Positions 10,742 through 22,499 of a DNA stretch of 64,000 nt are shown here, piece by piece. The position numbers and the translations under genes were made by a program. The DNA is from Arachis hypogaea (lineage: Eukaryota > Streptophyta > Magnoliopsida > Fabales > Fabaceae), in NCBI RefSeq assembly GCF_003086295.3, contig NC_092051.1:74773772-74837771 (forward strand), in the 5' to 3' direction. Position 1 is the stretch's first letter. The number at the start of each line of letters is the position of its first letter. The notes under the pieces were generated by a model. The model was given only the letters and a program-made list of their open reading frames with translations. It was not told the origin of the DNA and made no database searches.

Positions 10742-12184
10742 TGATAAACCACTATTTTATGGTTTATAACGTGTTTAATTGTGTGGTTTTATCATGATCT
10801 TTACCCACTTATTCATATGATTAGCATGCATTTATATTTCCTTCCTAAAATTATTACATGATTGAAAACTTGCTTCTTAGAGACTTTTAATTATGTATTT
10901 TTAATTCTCCTTTATTCCATTCGATGCTGTGATCTGTGTGTTAAGTGTTTTAGGCTTTATAGGGCATGAATGAGTTGGAGATTGGAAAGGAAGCTTGCAA
11001 AAATGGAAGGAACACAAGAAATTGAGGAGATGACCAGCGAGAAGTGACGCGGCCGCATGGCTCACGCAACCATGTGGATTGGAATAGCACAAGTGAAGCG
11101 GAGGCGTGGACGACGCGCTCGCGTGGCAGGGCAAAACGCCGAATGACGCGGCCGCATGAATGACGTGATCGCGTGATGTGCGCGATCTGCATATTCTGCA
11201 GAATTCACTGGGGCGATTTTGGGCCCTGTTTTGACCCAATTTTTGGTGCAGAAAAGCAGACTAGAGCCAGAGAACATGCAGAGACCGAGAACAACATTCA
11301 TTCTACACAATTTTTAGTTTTTAGATCCAGTTTTACTCCTCCTCTAGGCTTTCTCTGTACACATTCATAGTTCTTAGGATTTTATTTCTATTGCTCTTTG
11401 CATTGGGATATTGAGAAGAGTTATTACCTCATCAAGACTTCGTCATTCTAGTTCGTTTTCTTTACTTGGCTCTTACTCTTCCATGTCCTTTAATTTACTC
11501 AATTTTACTATTGAATTATTTTTTGAATTTATTAATATAAGAATTACTTTTATTTTTACTTGATTTCTTCGATTTTTATTTATCATGTCTTTCTTTAATT
11601 CCCTTTCCTATGTTATGAATTCTACATTCACAATGAGCGAGTAGTCCCCTAACTTGATGGGGAGTTGATTGAAAGGAACTCTTGAGTTTGAATGCTCAAA
11701 AAGAAAAATTGTAATTGGGTTTATTGTTGGATTGCCCTCTAGTCGCTGACACCAATCCCTCTTAATTGAGTGAGTTGGAACTTGTGAATAGAAGTAGCAT
11801 TCCAACTTGTTTGACTTTTCTTTACCTAGTAAGGGATAACTAAACAAGACAACCTTCAATTGTCAATTAATCTTGAGAGTACTCCAACAAGAATAGGGTT
11901 TCCAGCTAAACTACTCCCAGTCAAGGCTTTTATTTAAAATACATAAATTCTCTAATTTAATTTCCTGTTATTCAATTCAAACCATTTTGAAAACATCTGA
12001 TTAATAAAGTAGCACACCTTTCTGCAACTCGTTGGGAGACGACCTGGGATTCATACTCCCAGTATTTTAATTTTAATTTTTGTGACACCCTTCTAAATTG
12101 ATAAGCGGGTTTCTGGTTGGTTAAGAACTATACTTGCACGCATATCTTATAACAATTCTTGATTCGCCAATTTCTGCCACGTCA
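10742..12184 (+). mobile_element. Element C 5' LTR (Athila-like)
   Basis: LTR of 1443 bp, from TGATAAACC at 10742 to GTCA at 12184. It has the family's GACGCGGCCGC and ACGCGAxCGCGT words at 11046-11175, a U5 hairpin with arms CTGGGA and TCCCAG (12044-12062), and a primer site right after it. Its match is the split LTR at 21011-21498 plus 36542-37545. Internal 3' sequence lies on its left and a primer site on its right, so it is shared between two elements in tandem or arose by recombination. Confidence 0.8.
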
Positions 12185-12189
12185 ATTTT

Positions 12190-12206
12190 TGGCGCCGTTG
12201 CTGAGG
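12190..12206 (+). promoter_or_regulatory. Degenerate primer binding site of element C
   Basis: TGGCGCCGTTGC is intact, followed by TGAGG in place of CGGGG. Either three bases have mutated or plastid DNA begins within the site near 12202. Confidence 0.65.
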
Positions 12207-12870
12207 TGAATAGGGTCCAAAATAATGATAGATATGTAAAAAGTGGGTCCGATTACGCCTATTCCTAATCCTAAATGGAACGGAACGACGCAGGGATGTA
12301 TTATATATAAACATAGTATCTATTTAGATACGCTCGAATGACCCCTTTCTCATAATGAGAATGTATATAACCCTATTCCGGTCTGGTCCGGTATGGAATG
12401 AACTTAGAATCATGGAATCGACTCGATCATCAGATTCTAGATTCTAAGTTCATAACCCTAGCCCATTCCCATTTTGGGCGGAACAGATCTACTAATTCTT
12501 TGATTCCAGTTAGTAAGATAAGAGGGGTCGGATCTTGAACTAAGAAATAGATTCTAGAAGCTAAAAAAGGGTATCCTGAGCAATTTCAATAATCGGGTTC
12601 ATTGATATTCCTGGTATAGTAGATGCTATCACACATACAATCATACTCAATTCGATGGAATTGTTTGATCTTAAAGGGGACCCTCTATAATTTCGCACGT
12701 GAGGAGTTATTTCTTGGTTTCGTCCAGTCATTAATAACTTGATTATTTTTAGATAATAGTAGATAGAAACAACGCTCGTAAGGAGTCCTATTGAAACCAA
12801 GAAATATAGGCCTGCCTGCCATCCACACCAGAATAAATGAAGTTTCCCGAAAAAACCTGCTAGTGGAGTG
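12207..12870 (-). other. Plastid DNA insertion (NUPT) in the element C leader
   Basis: The segment differs in composition from the retroelement DNA around it. Its right half encodes the end of plastid NdhB on the minus strand, and its left half reads like the spacer downstream of ndhB in the plastid inverted repeat. The left edge is uncertain by about 10 bp. The right edge is near 12871, where the match to ndhB stops after the codons for PLAG. The nuclear leader resumes and leads to the C gag start at 12949. Confidence 0.8.
12561..12870 (-). pseudogene. ndhB: ndhB, 3' fragment (plastid NADH dehydrogenase-like subunit 2)
   Basis: The minus strand is open from 12870 to a TAG at 12561-12563, about 102 codons. 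It starts [19 protein letters not shown] and ends EIAQDTLF. From family knowledge this is the C-terminus of NdhB, a membrane subunit of the thylakoid NDH complex, including the [19 protein letters not shown] membrane segment. Lack of stops and close agreement with the plastid protein suggest a fairly recent transfer. It has no start and no plastid promoter, so it is not a working gene in this place. Confidence 0.88.
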
Positions 12871-12948
12871 CTAAAGTTATTAATTGGAATTTATTTATTT
12901 GTATTTTATTTTATCCTGCTACTATGAGCTGCTTGTTTCTTTCGTTAG

Positions 12949-13992
12949 ATGACGCGTTCACTTCCTGATCCAAGCTTGCCAGTATTCGATCTTGAGATTG
13001 AAAGAACTATTTCACGAATAAGGCAAACTCGGCGTCGGTTAGTCCTCTCTGAGGGCGGATCCGAAACGTCACTTGAGAAAGAAACCAGCCCCTGTTCTAC
13101 TGATTCGGTTGATTTATGTGTAGGTGACATGGCAGCAGCTAGAGGAATTACTATCCAGGAGGCTGGAGCCCCTGATTTTTCAATGCAACCGTTTCAAGCG
13201 CATCACCCAACGGTGGCTACAGACTTTGAAATAAACACTGCACTACTCAATTTGATGCCCAAGTTTCATGGCTTACCTGCTCAAGAGCCTATCAAGCACC
13301 TGAGAGATTTTCAAGCAGCCTGTTCTACTGTCAGGCGTGATGGTGCAAATGAAACTTCAATTTTGTTGAAAGCTTTCCCGTTTTCTCTTGAGGGAATGGC
13401 AAGAGAGTGGTACTACACTCAACCCGCAGCAACTATATCCGACTGGGATACACTTAGAAGAGAATTTTTGGAAAAGTTCTTTCCAGCTGAAGTTACTGAT
13501 AAACTGAGGAAAGACATTTCCATGATTATTCAGGACGAATCCGAGACTCTCTATGAATACTGGGAGCGCTTCAATAATCTTCTGGAAGCATGCCCCCACC
13601 ATATGATTGACAAGATAGTGTTACTCGGTTACGTCACACAGGGCATGAGGCCCCAAGATAAGACCACATTGGAAAGTGCTAGCAATGGGTCTATGAAAAA
13701 GTACAAGACCACTGATGAGGCATGGCAATTGATCAGCGACTTAGCTGAATCTACTCGGAATCACACACAGAAACAAGGCCGTTCAAAAGCCGTTGCAGAA
13801 GTATCCTCTAGCAGAGAGACTGCTGCTCTAACTCAGAGTATTTGTGAAATGACCAACTTGTTGAAGCAGATGCAATTGAATCAACAACAATTTCAGCAAG
13901 CTCAACCTTCTCCACCACAGCAAAGCCAACAGTTAGTCCCACAGAGAGTTTGCGGAGTCTGTGCTGATTATAGCCATTATACTGATGAATAT
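12949..13992 (+). pseudogene. Element C gag, cut inside the zinc knuckle
   Basis: Open frame from ATG at 12949 for 348 codons. The capsid (Retrotrans_gag) domain lies at about residues 105-215, with MAREWYYTQPAATISDWDTL, FLEKFFPAEV and ETLYEYWERFNNLLEACP as typical blocks. A Gln-rich linker follows (about 300-330), then CGVCADYSHYTDEY, a CCHC zinc knuckle whose last Cys is missing. The genuine sequence stops at 13992, where element D1 begins, and the apparent stop codon comes from D1. No protease or pol follows on the far side, so that part was deleted. The leader before it contains the plastid insertion. Confidence 0.85.
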
Positions 13993-16011
13993 TGATGACA
14001 AGTCATATTGACCCAGTTTTACTAGCCTTTTTCTTTATTTTTATTTAGTTTTATACACTTTCTTGCATCCTAAGAAATCAATTTGGAATGAAAATGCACA
14101 ACTCCTTTGAATCAAACAACCACCATGAAATTTATGCTAAATCATGAGGTTTAAGCTAAATTTAATTAATTTTTAATGATTTATAAGCCTTGTGAATTTG
14201 GTGATACTTTGATTGGTTGTTTTGGTTATTTGTAGGTGAAGAAAAGAAGAAAAGAAGAAAAGCGTGGCCTAAGAAGTATGGCCAAGAAAGGAGGAAGTGT
14301 GGTGCAAAAAACTATGAAGCTCACTCCAAGAGCACCAAGCTCACTAAATGAGCGCTACACTCACTCCCAAGGGACCAAGGCACAAAGCTCAGCTCACTTT
14401 GTGAGCTGAGCACAACATGAGGCCAAGAAACAAGGAAAGAAGAACCAAGCTCAGCTCATAAAGAAATAATTCAAGGAAAATGATTTGCAATTGCATGCTC
14501 CAAGACTTGAACTCATGACCAAGGGGGATGGGGGAGGCGTTACTCACAAAGGAAAATAAGCCAAAAATGGCCAAATGCACTCCCCAAGGATCGAACCCCA
14601 CACCTTGAGGAAGCAAGGAAGTAAGGCAACCAAGAAAAGGGGTAGCGCATGCTACCCATGGGTTTCGAACCAAGGACCTTTCCTTGGATGTCCCAAGGCT
14701 CAGCTCACTTGGAGAGCTGAGCGCTACCTCTTGGTGCATGAAGCACAAATTTGACACGGCCAGGAGCACAAGGAGCGCGCATGACACGGTCCCTGGGCAG
14801 CACACAGCACACAACATTTGGCACCAAGGCACCAATGCTCAGCTCACAAAATGAGCTGAGCTCTTCCCTGATGCACCCCAAGACAGCAGCACGCTACCAA
14901 TGCTTCCCCACACTAAGTGTCAAAGCTCAGCTCACTTTGTGAGCTGAGCACTCCCCTGGAAGCATATTACCCATGGGTTGAAAATTCAACCAAAAGTCCA
15001 ATTTAATTCAAATCTTCACCAAATCAAAAGCCCATCCAAATTCCAATATCCGAGAATAGAAAGTGTGTAAATAGGAGTTAGTTTGATGTAATTAGAGAGT
15101 TGAATTTTATTTTAAATTTTTCTTTGAATTTTCATTTTCATTTTGAGCTTTTGTTTTTGAGTTTAGATTTCAGAGAACTTGGAAGGAGAATTGATCTCTC
15201 TTCTTCTTGTTTCTTGCTTGAGCTCTCTTTAATTTTCTTGCTTTGGATCTTGGGTGGAGAATTGAAGAACTTCTGTTTCAATCTCACCTTGAGATCTTGT
15301 TTTAATTTTCTGCATAATTGAATTTAAATTTCCATTTACTGCTTCTTCTTCTACAATCCCTACAATTCACTTTTCTTCATTTCTCTTGCAATTGTTCTTG
15401 TTGGATCAAGGAAGGATTTGAGATCTAGAATTGTTATCTAGTCTCTTCCACTCCTGAGATCTTCAACCTCTTTTACTTTGCTGCAAATTAAGCACTGCTT
15501 TCCTGTTTTTAAATTCTTCAAAGCATTTTACTCTTTTCTTCAAGATCTACTTCACTGCAAGTGAATTTTCTCTTTTATGTTTAATGCAATTTACTTGTTC
15601 TTGTTTAAATTCTGCAATCCCAATTCCCAATTCCTTTTATGATTCAAGCAATTTATATTTCTTGCACTTTAAGCTTCAGCCATTTACATTTCTTGCAATC
15701 TAAGTTTCTGTAATTTACATTACTTGCACTTTAAGATTCTGCTCGTTTACTTTCCTGCTCTTTAATTTACTGCACTTTACCCCTCTCCCTTTACATTTCA
15801 AGCAATTTAGTTTCTGCAAATTACAAATCACTCAACCAAATCATGATTCGCTTGGCTAAATCAACCACTAAACTAAAATTGCTCAATCCTTCAATCCCTG
15901 TGGGATCGACCTCACTCATATGAGTTATTATTACTTGATGCGACCCGGTACACTTGCCGGTGAGATTTGTGTGTTTTGGAAAATTCGTTTTTCCACAAAA
16001 AAACACCATCA
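13993..16011 (+). mobile_element. D1 5' LTR
   Basis: 2019 bp, TGATGACAAGTCAT at the start and CCATCA at the end. Palindromes with arms GCTCAGCTCAC and GTGAGCTGAGC occur at 14386-14410, 14698-14722, 14838-14862 and 14925-14949. A TATA-like TGTAAATAG is at 15066-15074, where D2 has TATAAATAG. The U5 hairpins are at 15911-15924 and 15945-15960. Confidence 0.85.
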
Positions 16012-16017
16012 AGTTTT

Positions 16018-16034
16018 TGGCGCCGTTGCCGGGG
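16018..16034 (+). promoter_or_regulatory. Primer binding site of D1 (tRNA-Asp)
   Basis: TGGCGCCGTTGCCGGGG, a perfect 17-nt complement of the tRNA-Asp 3' end, 6 nt after the LTR. Confidence 0.92.
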
Positions 16035-16371
16035 ATTGATTAGATTGACAATGATTAAGTAAAGTGGAGATCTAGATCAAGCACTTTTTCTTTTCCGTTT
16101 CTTTAACCTTTTGACTAACCCACTAACTGTTTGAATTTTTGCTTGAACTAACTGAAACTTCACTTTAGCAATAGAGTGAAGTTTTCGTGGTTTCTCTGGC
16201 TCTGTATGCTTCTCATGCTTTAGCTTGTTGAATATACGAGAGAAGCAATTTTCTTCCATTAAGCTTTCAAGTTTATCAACTATTTGACACATTGTGTCAA
16301 TTAATCCTCTAATCACATTCTGGCATGAATATACTCTATCTTCATTTGTACCGTTTGTGATTGTGTAGATC

Positions 16372-17535
16372 ATGGAGAAGAACCCAACGAATTCCAGTCA
16401 TTATGGGAGCAGTGTCCTAACCCCAGATGACAATGCAACCAATAACTTGAAGCACCCACTCGTCACAATGAACGACATTGCTCAATGGTTTGAAGCTTTC
16501 CCACAAGGAAACATTATCGGATGGGAAGAACTAATGAGTGAACTCCTGGCCAAGCTGAAACCACCTCAAGAAATTGTTAAACCAGAGGCAGAAGTGCAAC
16601 CATTCACACAAGAGAAGGAGATTGAAGGTGTCCGTGCAGTCATGAACCAAAACAAGCAGATGCATCAGCAGACTCTACAACACCTAGATATGATGGTTAG
16701 AAAAATCAATGAGCTGCGAACTGCTGTAGTACATGCATACAACCTAACTCAAAACTCATACGGTTGGAATCAGCCTGAATAAGGTTTTGGAGCAATTAAC
16801 CATGAGCAACAAAGTTATGAACAATCACACTCTCCAAACAGTTCCTCTAGCATGTTCCAACACAGGTCTCAGAATGATGTGTACACCCCACCCTGGAGAA
16901 CTTATTCCAACTGGAGGGGGGTTGAAAACCAAAATCAAAGACCAAGGGACTTCAACTGCAACAACCCCAACTTCAAAAACCAGCATAAAAACCACCCCCA
17001 CAACAACAACCATCACGCACCACCCCAATGCACACACTTCCAACCCCATCCTACCTCACAACTCGCCCAAAATGATTCTCACCAACCATCACAGTTGACA
17101 CAACCACAACAAATTCCAAACTCTCAAAGACTCTATGTTCTAGAAATGATGATGGAAAGATTCATGAAAGTTCAAGAAATGATAACAATAGAGCAGGAAG
17201 AAATAAGGAAAAATCAAGAGATGATAAGCAGGAACCAAGAGGCCTCACTTAGAAGAGTTGAAAGGAAAATGGAACAATTGGTTCAGAACCTTGCTGAATT
17301 GGGCGAGAGAGAAGCAAATATATCCCTAAGGGCCACTGAAGATGACCCAAAGAACAGTGAAAAAGCTACTGGGTTAAAAGGGAAAGCAGTTAGGGAAGAA
17401 AGTGAGAAGGCTATGGAAAAGGAAATAATCATCAAAGAAAGACACCACAGAGGAATTCCACAAAAAGAAACAGAGGAAAGGAAGCCCATAGTGAGAGGAG
17501 GAAACCAAAGGCAACAGAAGCCTCAACTTCCATGA
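16372..17535 (+). pseudogene. D1 gag-derived ORF with one in-frame stop
   Basis: Starts MEKNPTNSSHYGSS at 16372. A TAA at 16780-16782 breaks it, and the same frame continues to a TGA at 17533-17535, 388 codons in all. Residues about 37-66 (AQWFEAFPQGNIIGWEELM) look like a shrunken piece of the gag capsid domain. The second half is Asn/Gln/His-rich, then a predicted coiled coil (MMMERFMKVQEMITIEQEEI onward) and a charged tail. No zinc knuckle, protease or pol. I infer a reduced gag kept for packaging or RNA binding. Frames in the other phases here are shadows. Confidence 0.6.
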
Positions 17536-17549
17536 TCCGAGGATGAAAG

Positions 17550-17598
17550 ATGTCAAGCTAGTGACAATAAAAGAGCGCTTGTTGGGAGGCAACCCAAC
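17550..17598 (+). other. Conserved post-ORF block with hairpin (D1 copy)
   Basis: TGTCAAGCTAGTGACAATAA then GCGCTTGTTGGGAGGCAACC. The arms GTTGGG (17581-17586) and CCCAAC (17593-17598) enclose AGGCAA. Copies occur in D2, G, F and B at the end of coding sequence. Here it lies just after the stop codon. Confidence 0.7.
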
Positions 17599-19070
17599 CG
17601 GAGGTAACATTCTTTTCATAACTATTTCAATAAAAAGGTTAATTAGTTTTATCTATATTGCGAGAAGCTAAGTTTGGTGTTGCACACCAAAACAATCTAA
17701 GGAAGAATGAAGGATTCTAAGTTTGGTGTCCCACCAAAATTTCATCATAAAATATATTCTCACTTTCTGCATCATGCTAGCTTCAAGCATTCGGATAAAC
17801 TAGTTAACTATTTTGCTGTTTCCTAGTTTTCAGTTTTACTACTTTTAGCAAAGAAAAAGAGTTTCACATCTGGTTAGTTTGATGAACAAGAACCATTGGC
17901 AATGTACTAAGTTTGGTGTTCCCACACCAAAGTAAGTACAAAGGCCCACAAATAAATCGTGCATGCTAACCATTGTTTCTAAGTGCTTGGGGAACAAGCA
18001 ACTTTCAATATCACTGCAGAGTATCATACAAACTTTTGGGAAGATTTAGCATCATCAATCAATGAGATGAAAGAGGAATGTGAAGACCAGCAATGATAAT
18101 GAGGAAGAGGACAGCAAGTAAACTCCAAAAGGTTGTATTATTTATTATCAGATATTGCTGTGATTGAAAGTTATATTATACCCCTATCTGCCCTTCTGTC
18201 TAGTATAGTTTTTCTACAAATCAATAATCAAGATGCTTGATCATTTACAACACTATACTCTCCAAAACTTGTTTGCACTCAATATTTCAAAAAAATGCAT
18301 TACATGAAAGTTCTTTGAAAAGAAGGATTGAGGAATTAAACAATTTTGAGGCAAGCAAAAGATTAGGAGAAGTGGTGGTTCTAGTTGTATGATTATGCAT
18401 TGAGGTTGCATGCTTATGAAAACTTGCATGGGAGCTCATAGGCAGGACGTAGAGTTCAAAGAAGTGTTGTGGAGATTCTCAAACATTTATTGATCCAAGA
18501 AGCAGCAAACAAAACAAAAGAAAATAAAGAAAATACAAAAACAAAAAGAACATGGCCCAAGGCTCTGAGCATCAATTACTAGGCAGAAAAGAAAAAAGAA
18601 ATAAAAACTCAAAGAGCTGTTATCCTAGTAAATGCTTGTGGTCGAATTGTGTCAAAGAGAGAGGCTTGAGCAAGTAAATCCTTAGGGGTGCTTTAACACC
18701 TAATACCTTAAAACCAACTGGTTTAGGAGTATTGATTGAAAGCTTATCTAAAGAGCCGCTTTGAGACATGACACTTAGAGTCAAGGCCAAAGCACAAAAA
18801 CTATAAGCTGCTTCAAGGTGATTACCTATAGAGAGATCTCCATGATATCATTTGGATGAAAGTCCTAAGACCTAAGACTTCCAAGATGTAGGGACTAGTA
18901 AGCACTGAAGCCCTTGCAAGAGCATATAATTTAGAGTTCACTCCACTGTCACTTAATCACTTCACTCACAGGGCACTGCATGTTATTCTTCAAATCTATT
19001 TTAATTGAAAGAACCTTTAAGCATAATTCTTTTCTTGCTTGGGGACAAGCAAGTTTTAAGTTTGGTGTTG
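17599..19070 (+). other. D1 3' UTR with repeated hairpins and polypurine-like tract
   Basis: No gene. AAGTTTGGTGT occurs at 17670, 17719 and 17909, each followed by an ACACCAAA or CACCAAA arm that could fold back on it. GTGCTTGGGGAACAAGCAAC is at 17984-18003. CCAAGGCTCTGAGCATCA is at 18557-18574, followed by the shared block GAGCAAGTAAATCCTTAGGG (18667 on). A hairpin CTTGCTTG/CAAGCAAG (19034-19053) and AAGTTTGGTGTTG (19058-19070) abut the LTR. Confidence 0.65.
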
Positions 19071-19740
19071 TGATGACAAGTCATATTGACCCAGTTTTAC
19101 TAGCCTTTTCCTTTATTTTTATTTAGTTTTATACACTTTCTTGCATCCTAAGAAATCAATTTAGAATGAAAATGCACAACTTCTTTGAATCAAACAACCA
19201 CCATGAAATTTATGCTAAATCATGAGGTTTAAGCTAAATTTAATTGATTTTTAATGATTTATAAGCCTTGTGAATTTGGTGATACTTTGATTGGTTGTTT
19301 TGGTTATTTGTAAGTGAAAAAAAGAAGAAAAGAAGAAAAGCGTGGCCTAAGAAGTGTGGCCAAGAAAGGAGGAAGTGTGGTGCAACAAACCATGAAGCTC
19401 ATTCCAAGAGCACCAAGCTCACTAAATGAGCACTACACTCACTCCCAAGGGACCAAGGCACAAAGCTCAGCTCACTTTGTGAGCTGAGCACAACATGAAG
19501 CCAAGAAACAAGGAAAGAAGAACCAAGCTCAGCTCATAAAGAAATAATTCAAGGAAAATGATTTGCAATTGCATGCTCCAAGACTTGAACTCCTGACCAA
19601 GGGGGATGGGGGAGGCATTACTCACAAAGGAAAATAAGCCAAAAATGGCCAAATGCACTCCCCAAGGATCGAACCCCACACCTTGAGGAAGCAAGGAAGC
19701 AAGGCAACCAAGAAAAGGGGTAGCGCATGCTACCCATGGG
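19071..19740 (+). mobile_element. D1 3' LTR, truncated
   Basis: Follows AAGTTTGGTGTTG and repeats the first 670 bp of the D1 5' LTR with few differences. Identity ends after GCTACCCATGGGT, where A-family LTR sequence begins. Confidence 0.85.
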
Positions 19741-20790
19741 TGCTCTTCGCACTCAAACGGCTATAACTTTAGCTACAGAGGTCCAAATGATGCGGTTTCA
19801 GTTGCGTTGGAAAGCTAATGTCCGGGGCTTCGATTTGATATTTAATATGCAATAGTTGCCCTGACGCTAGGTGACGCGACCGCGTGCTCCATGCAGACGC
19901 ATCGCAGTGACGGAATTTCAGTATGTTTGAATTCGCAACCAGCGAATTCTGGGTTGTTTCTGACCTAGTTCTCGGCCCAGAAAACACATATTAGAGGCTA
20001 TAAAGTGGAGGAATGTATCCATTCATAAGGAGGCTTTCACATTCACAATTTTAGGAGTAGATGTAGTTTTTAGAGAGAGAGGTTCTCTCCTCTCTCTTAG
20101 GATTAGGATTTAGGACTTCTTTTAGTTTTAGGAGTGACTCTCAATCCTAGGTTCAATGTTCTTTTATTTCTTTTCTCAATTTTGTTTATGACTCTCTATG
20201 TTTAGATTGATTTTCTATTTAATATATTTTGAGGTATTTCAGACTTATGATTGCTTTCTTTTATTTATATAAATAATTTGGATTTTTTCCTTTTGGCTTT
20301 GGTTGAGTCATTGGTAACTCTTGAGTTATCAAACTCATTGTTGATTGAAAATTGGAATTCTTCAAGAATTAATTCGAGTTCCAATAACTCTAGCCTTTCC
20401 CAAGGAAAGACTAGGACTTGAGGAATCGAAAATAATTCATCCACTTAACTTACCTTCATACTTAGAGGTTAACAAAGTGGGAGAAAAATCCAATTCTAGT
20501 CACAATTGATAAGGATAACTAGGATAGGACTTCTAGTTCTTCATACCTTGCCAAGAGTTTTATTATTATTATTTTATCTTTCTTGTCATTCAACTAACTT
20601 TTTACCTTAATCCAAAACCCCAAAACACACTTTTTCATAACCAATAATAAGAACACCTCCCTGCAATTCCTTGAGAAGACAACCCGAGGTTTAAATACTC
20701 GGTTATCAATTTCAAAGGGGTTTGTTACTTGTGACAACCAAAACGTTTGTATGAAAGGACTTTTGAAGGTTTAGAAACTATATCTTGCAC
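19741..20790 (+). mobile_element. A-family LTR fragment
   Basis: Plus-strand match to the element A LTR, beginning at CTCTTCGCACTCAAACGGC (compare 2040-2063, minus strand). It contains the TATA-like GGCTATAAAG at 19997-20006 and the hairpin arms CCGAG and CTCGG at 20684-20702. The U3 start and the last 50-60 bp of the LTR are missing. Both ends are sharp joins to other elements, the right one at a CTTGCA shared with the C element, which suggests recombination or end-joining. Confidence 0.75.
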
Positions 20791-21010
20791 CTTTATCTGT
20801 CTTACTGTATAATGATAGAATTAGTGGAATTTGATTTGTAATTGTTTTGAAGAGCTTCTTTACTTTTAATCAAGTTGGCAAGAATCATATAGTTGCATTC
20901 ATATATATAGGATTGCATTGCATTGCAGGAGTTTCTACATGTTCATACTTATTTATTTTATCTCCTTCCATTAAGCATGAGGACATGCTAATTTTTAAGT
21001 GTGGGGAGGT
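20791..21010 (+). other. Element C 3' end with polypurine tract
   Basis: Matches 10520-10741. AAGTGTGGGGAGG at 20997-21009 immediately precedes the C 3' LTR. No gene. Confidence 0.75.
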
Positions 21011-21498
21011 TGATAAACCACTATTTTATGGTTTATATTGTGTTTAATTGTGTGGTTTTATCATGATCCTTACCCACTTATTCATTAATTTAGCATGCAT
21101 TTATATTTCCTTCCTGAAATTATTACATGATTGAAAACTGCTTCCTAGAGACTTTTAATTATGTATTTTAATTCTCCTTTATTCCATTCGATGCCGTGAT
21201 CTGTGTGTTAAGCGTTTCAGGCTTTATAGGGCATGAATAAGTTGGAGATTGGAAAGGAAGCTAGCAAAAATGGAAGGAACACAAGAAATTGAGGAGATAA
21301 CCAGCAAGAAGTGACGCGGCCGCATGGCTCACGTGACCGCATGGAAGAGGAGAAATCGCAGTGATGCGGCCGCATGGCTCACGCGACCGCGCAGAATGAA
21401 AAAGCACAAGCGACGCGGAGGCGTGGATGACGCGAACACGTGGCAGGGAAAAACACGAATGATGCATCCGCATGGATGACGCGATCGCGTGACATGCG
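21011..21498 (+). mobile_element. Element C 3' LTR, first part
   Basis: Starts TGATAAACCACTATTTTATG, matching 10742 onward, with GACGCGGCCGC-type words at 21314-21490. It is interrupted after ATGCG (21494-21498) by the Tekay-like LTR and resumes at 36542. Confidence 0.85.
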
Positions 21499-22499
21499 TG
21501 TAACGACCCAACTTCCAATACGTCATGATCGTACCAAAAGTAAGGCGTTACTGACCTGTTTTCCTTATTAACTATTTACTATTAAGCCTTTAGTTCGATA
21601 TCGCGATTCAATTTTAGTAAAAATACCAGAAATTTTTGTTTTTGTTTATTAAAATCATATAGCAAACATCACCAAGTAATAATAATCACATAATTACTAA
21701 TAATAATTTCTGTCATACAAAAGATTTAAAATAAAACTTAGATATAAATCCTATCCCTCTGTATAAAATAAAAATCTTAAGCAATAAGGGCGAGGGAATT
21801 CTATGAAAGAAACTCAAGTCATAAACTTAACTCGTAAATAAGGTTTAACAATCGCCCGCAGCTTCGAACGGAGTCTTCGAACCTGTGTCACTGAAAGGGT
21901 GGAAGATTTTGGGGTGAGAACAAACCACACGTTCTCAGTAAGGAATGGGAATGCCGTAAAAGTAATGATTAACATGCAAATAATTAACTTTGCTTAATAA
22001 ACATTCTTTGTCAACCCTTTGAAATACTTTTTAATCTTATTTTAGATAAATAGTTACTTTCTTTAGATTCCTAAACCCAAAACAGATCTCAATCACAAAA
22101 TTTGACATATTAAATATCTTTCAGCCACATAATTGATTCTCAGTCACAACAAACAGTTATCAATCATCTTTATACATTCACAAACTACTAGCACCAGTAA
22201 GTAACTCAATTAATCACACAAACAAATCACAATAAAATAAACAACACAATCACAGAGAAGTAATATAAGCAAACACAACTAAATCCAAATGCACAACCAA
22301 TATGATGCATGTCTGTCCTAAGCAGGCCATGAGCTCACGTGTCGGTTTACACCCTGCAGCCCGACATTACCTAGGAACAAGTCCCAGATATGGCTTCCCT
22401 TTATGTCCTTAGTGCATATGTGTCGGTGGTAAGAATACCACTCCTTCGTGACTACCGGCAGTCGGCACAAAGCCCGACCTCATAATATACGCACAAGGG

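Larger units (their letters stand above)
13993..19740 (+). mobile_element. Element D1: non-autonomous LTR retrotransposon, 3' LTR truncated
   Basis: Order: 5' LTR (13993-16011), tRNA-Asp primer site, leader, one gag-derived ORF, long 3' UTR, tract AAGTTTGGTGTTG, 3' LTR from 19071. The 3' LTR copy breaks off at 19740 after about 670 bp and is joined to an A-family LTR piece. No protease, RT or integrase is present. D2 at 40327-47120 is a complete relative. Because the 3' end is lost no TSD can be shown; the five bases before it are AATAT. Confidence 0.85.

Noticed and set aside
12561..12800. ndhB as a working gene
   Set aside because: Only the last third is present, with no start, in a retroelement leader. 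It is a nuclear plastid insert.
17283..17619. Minus-strand frames behind the D1 ORF
   Set aside because: Shadows of the Glu/Lys-rich plus-strand frame (Phe/Ser/Leu-rich antisense).
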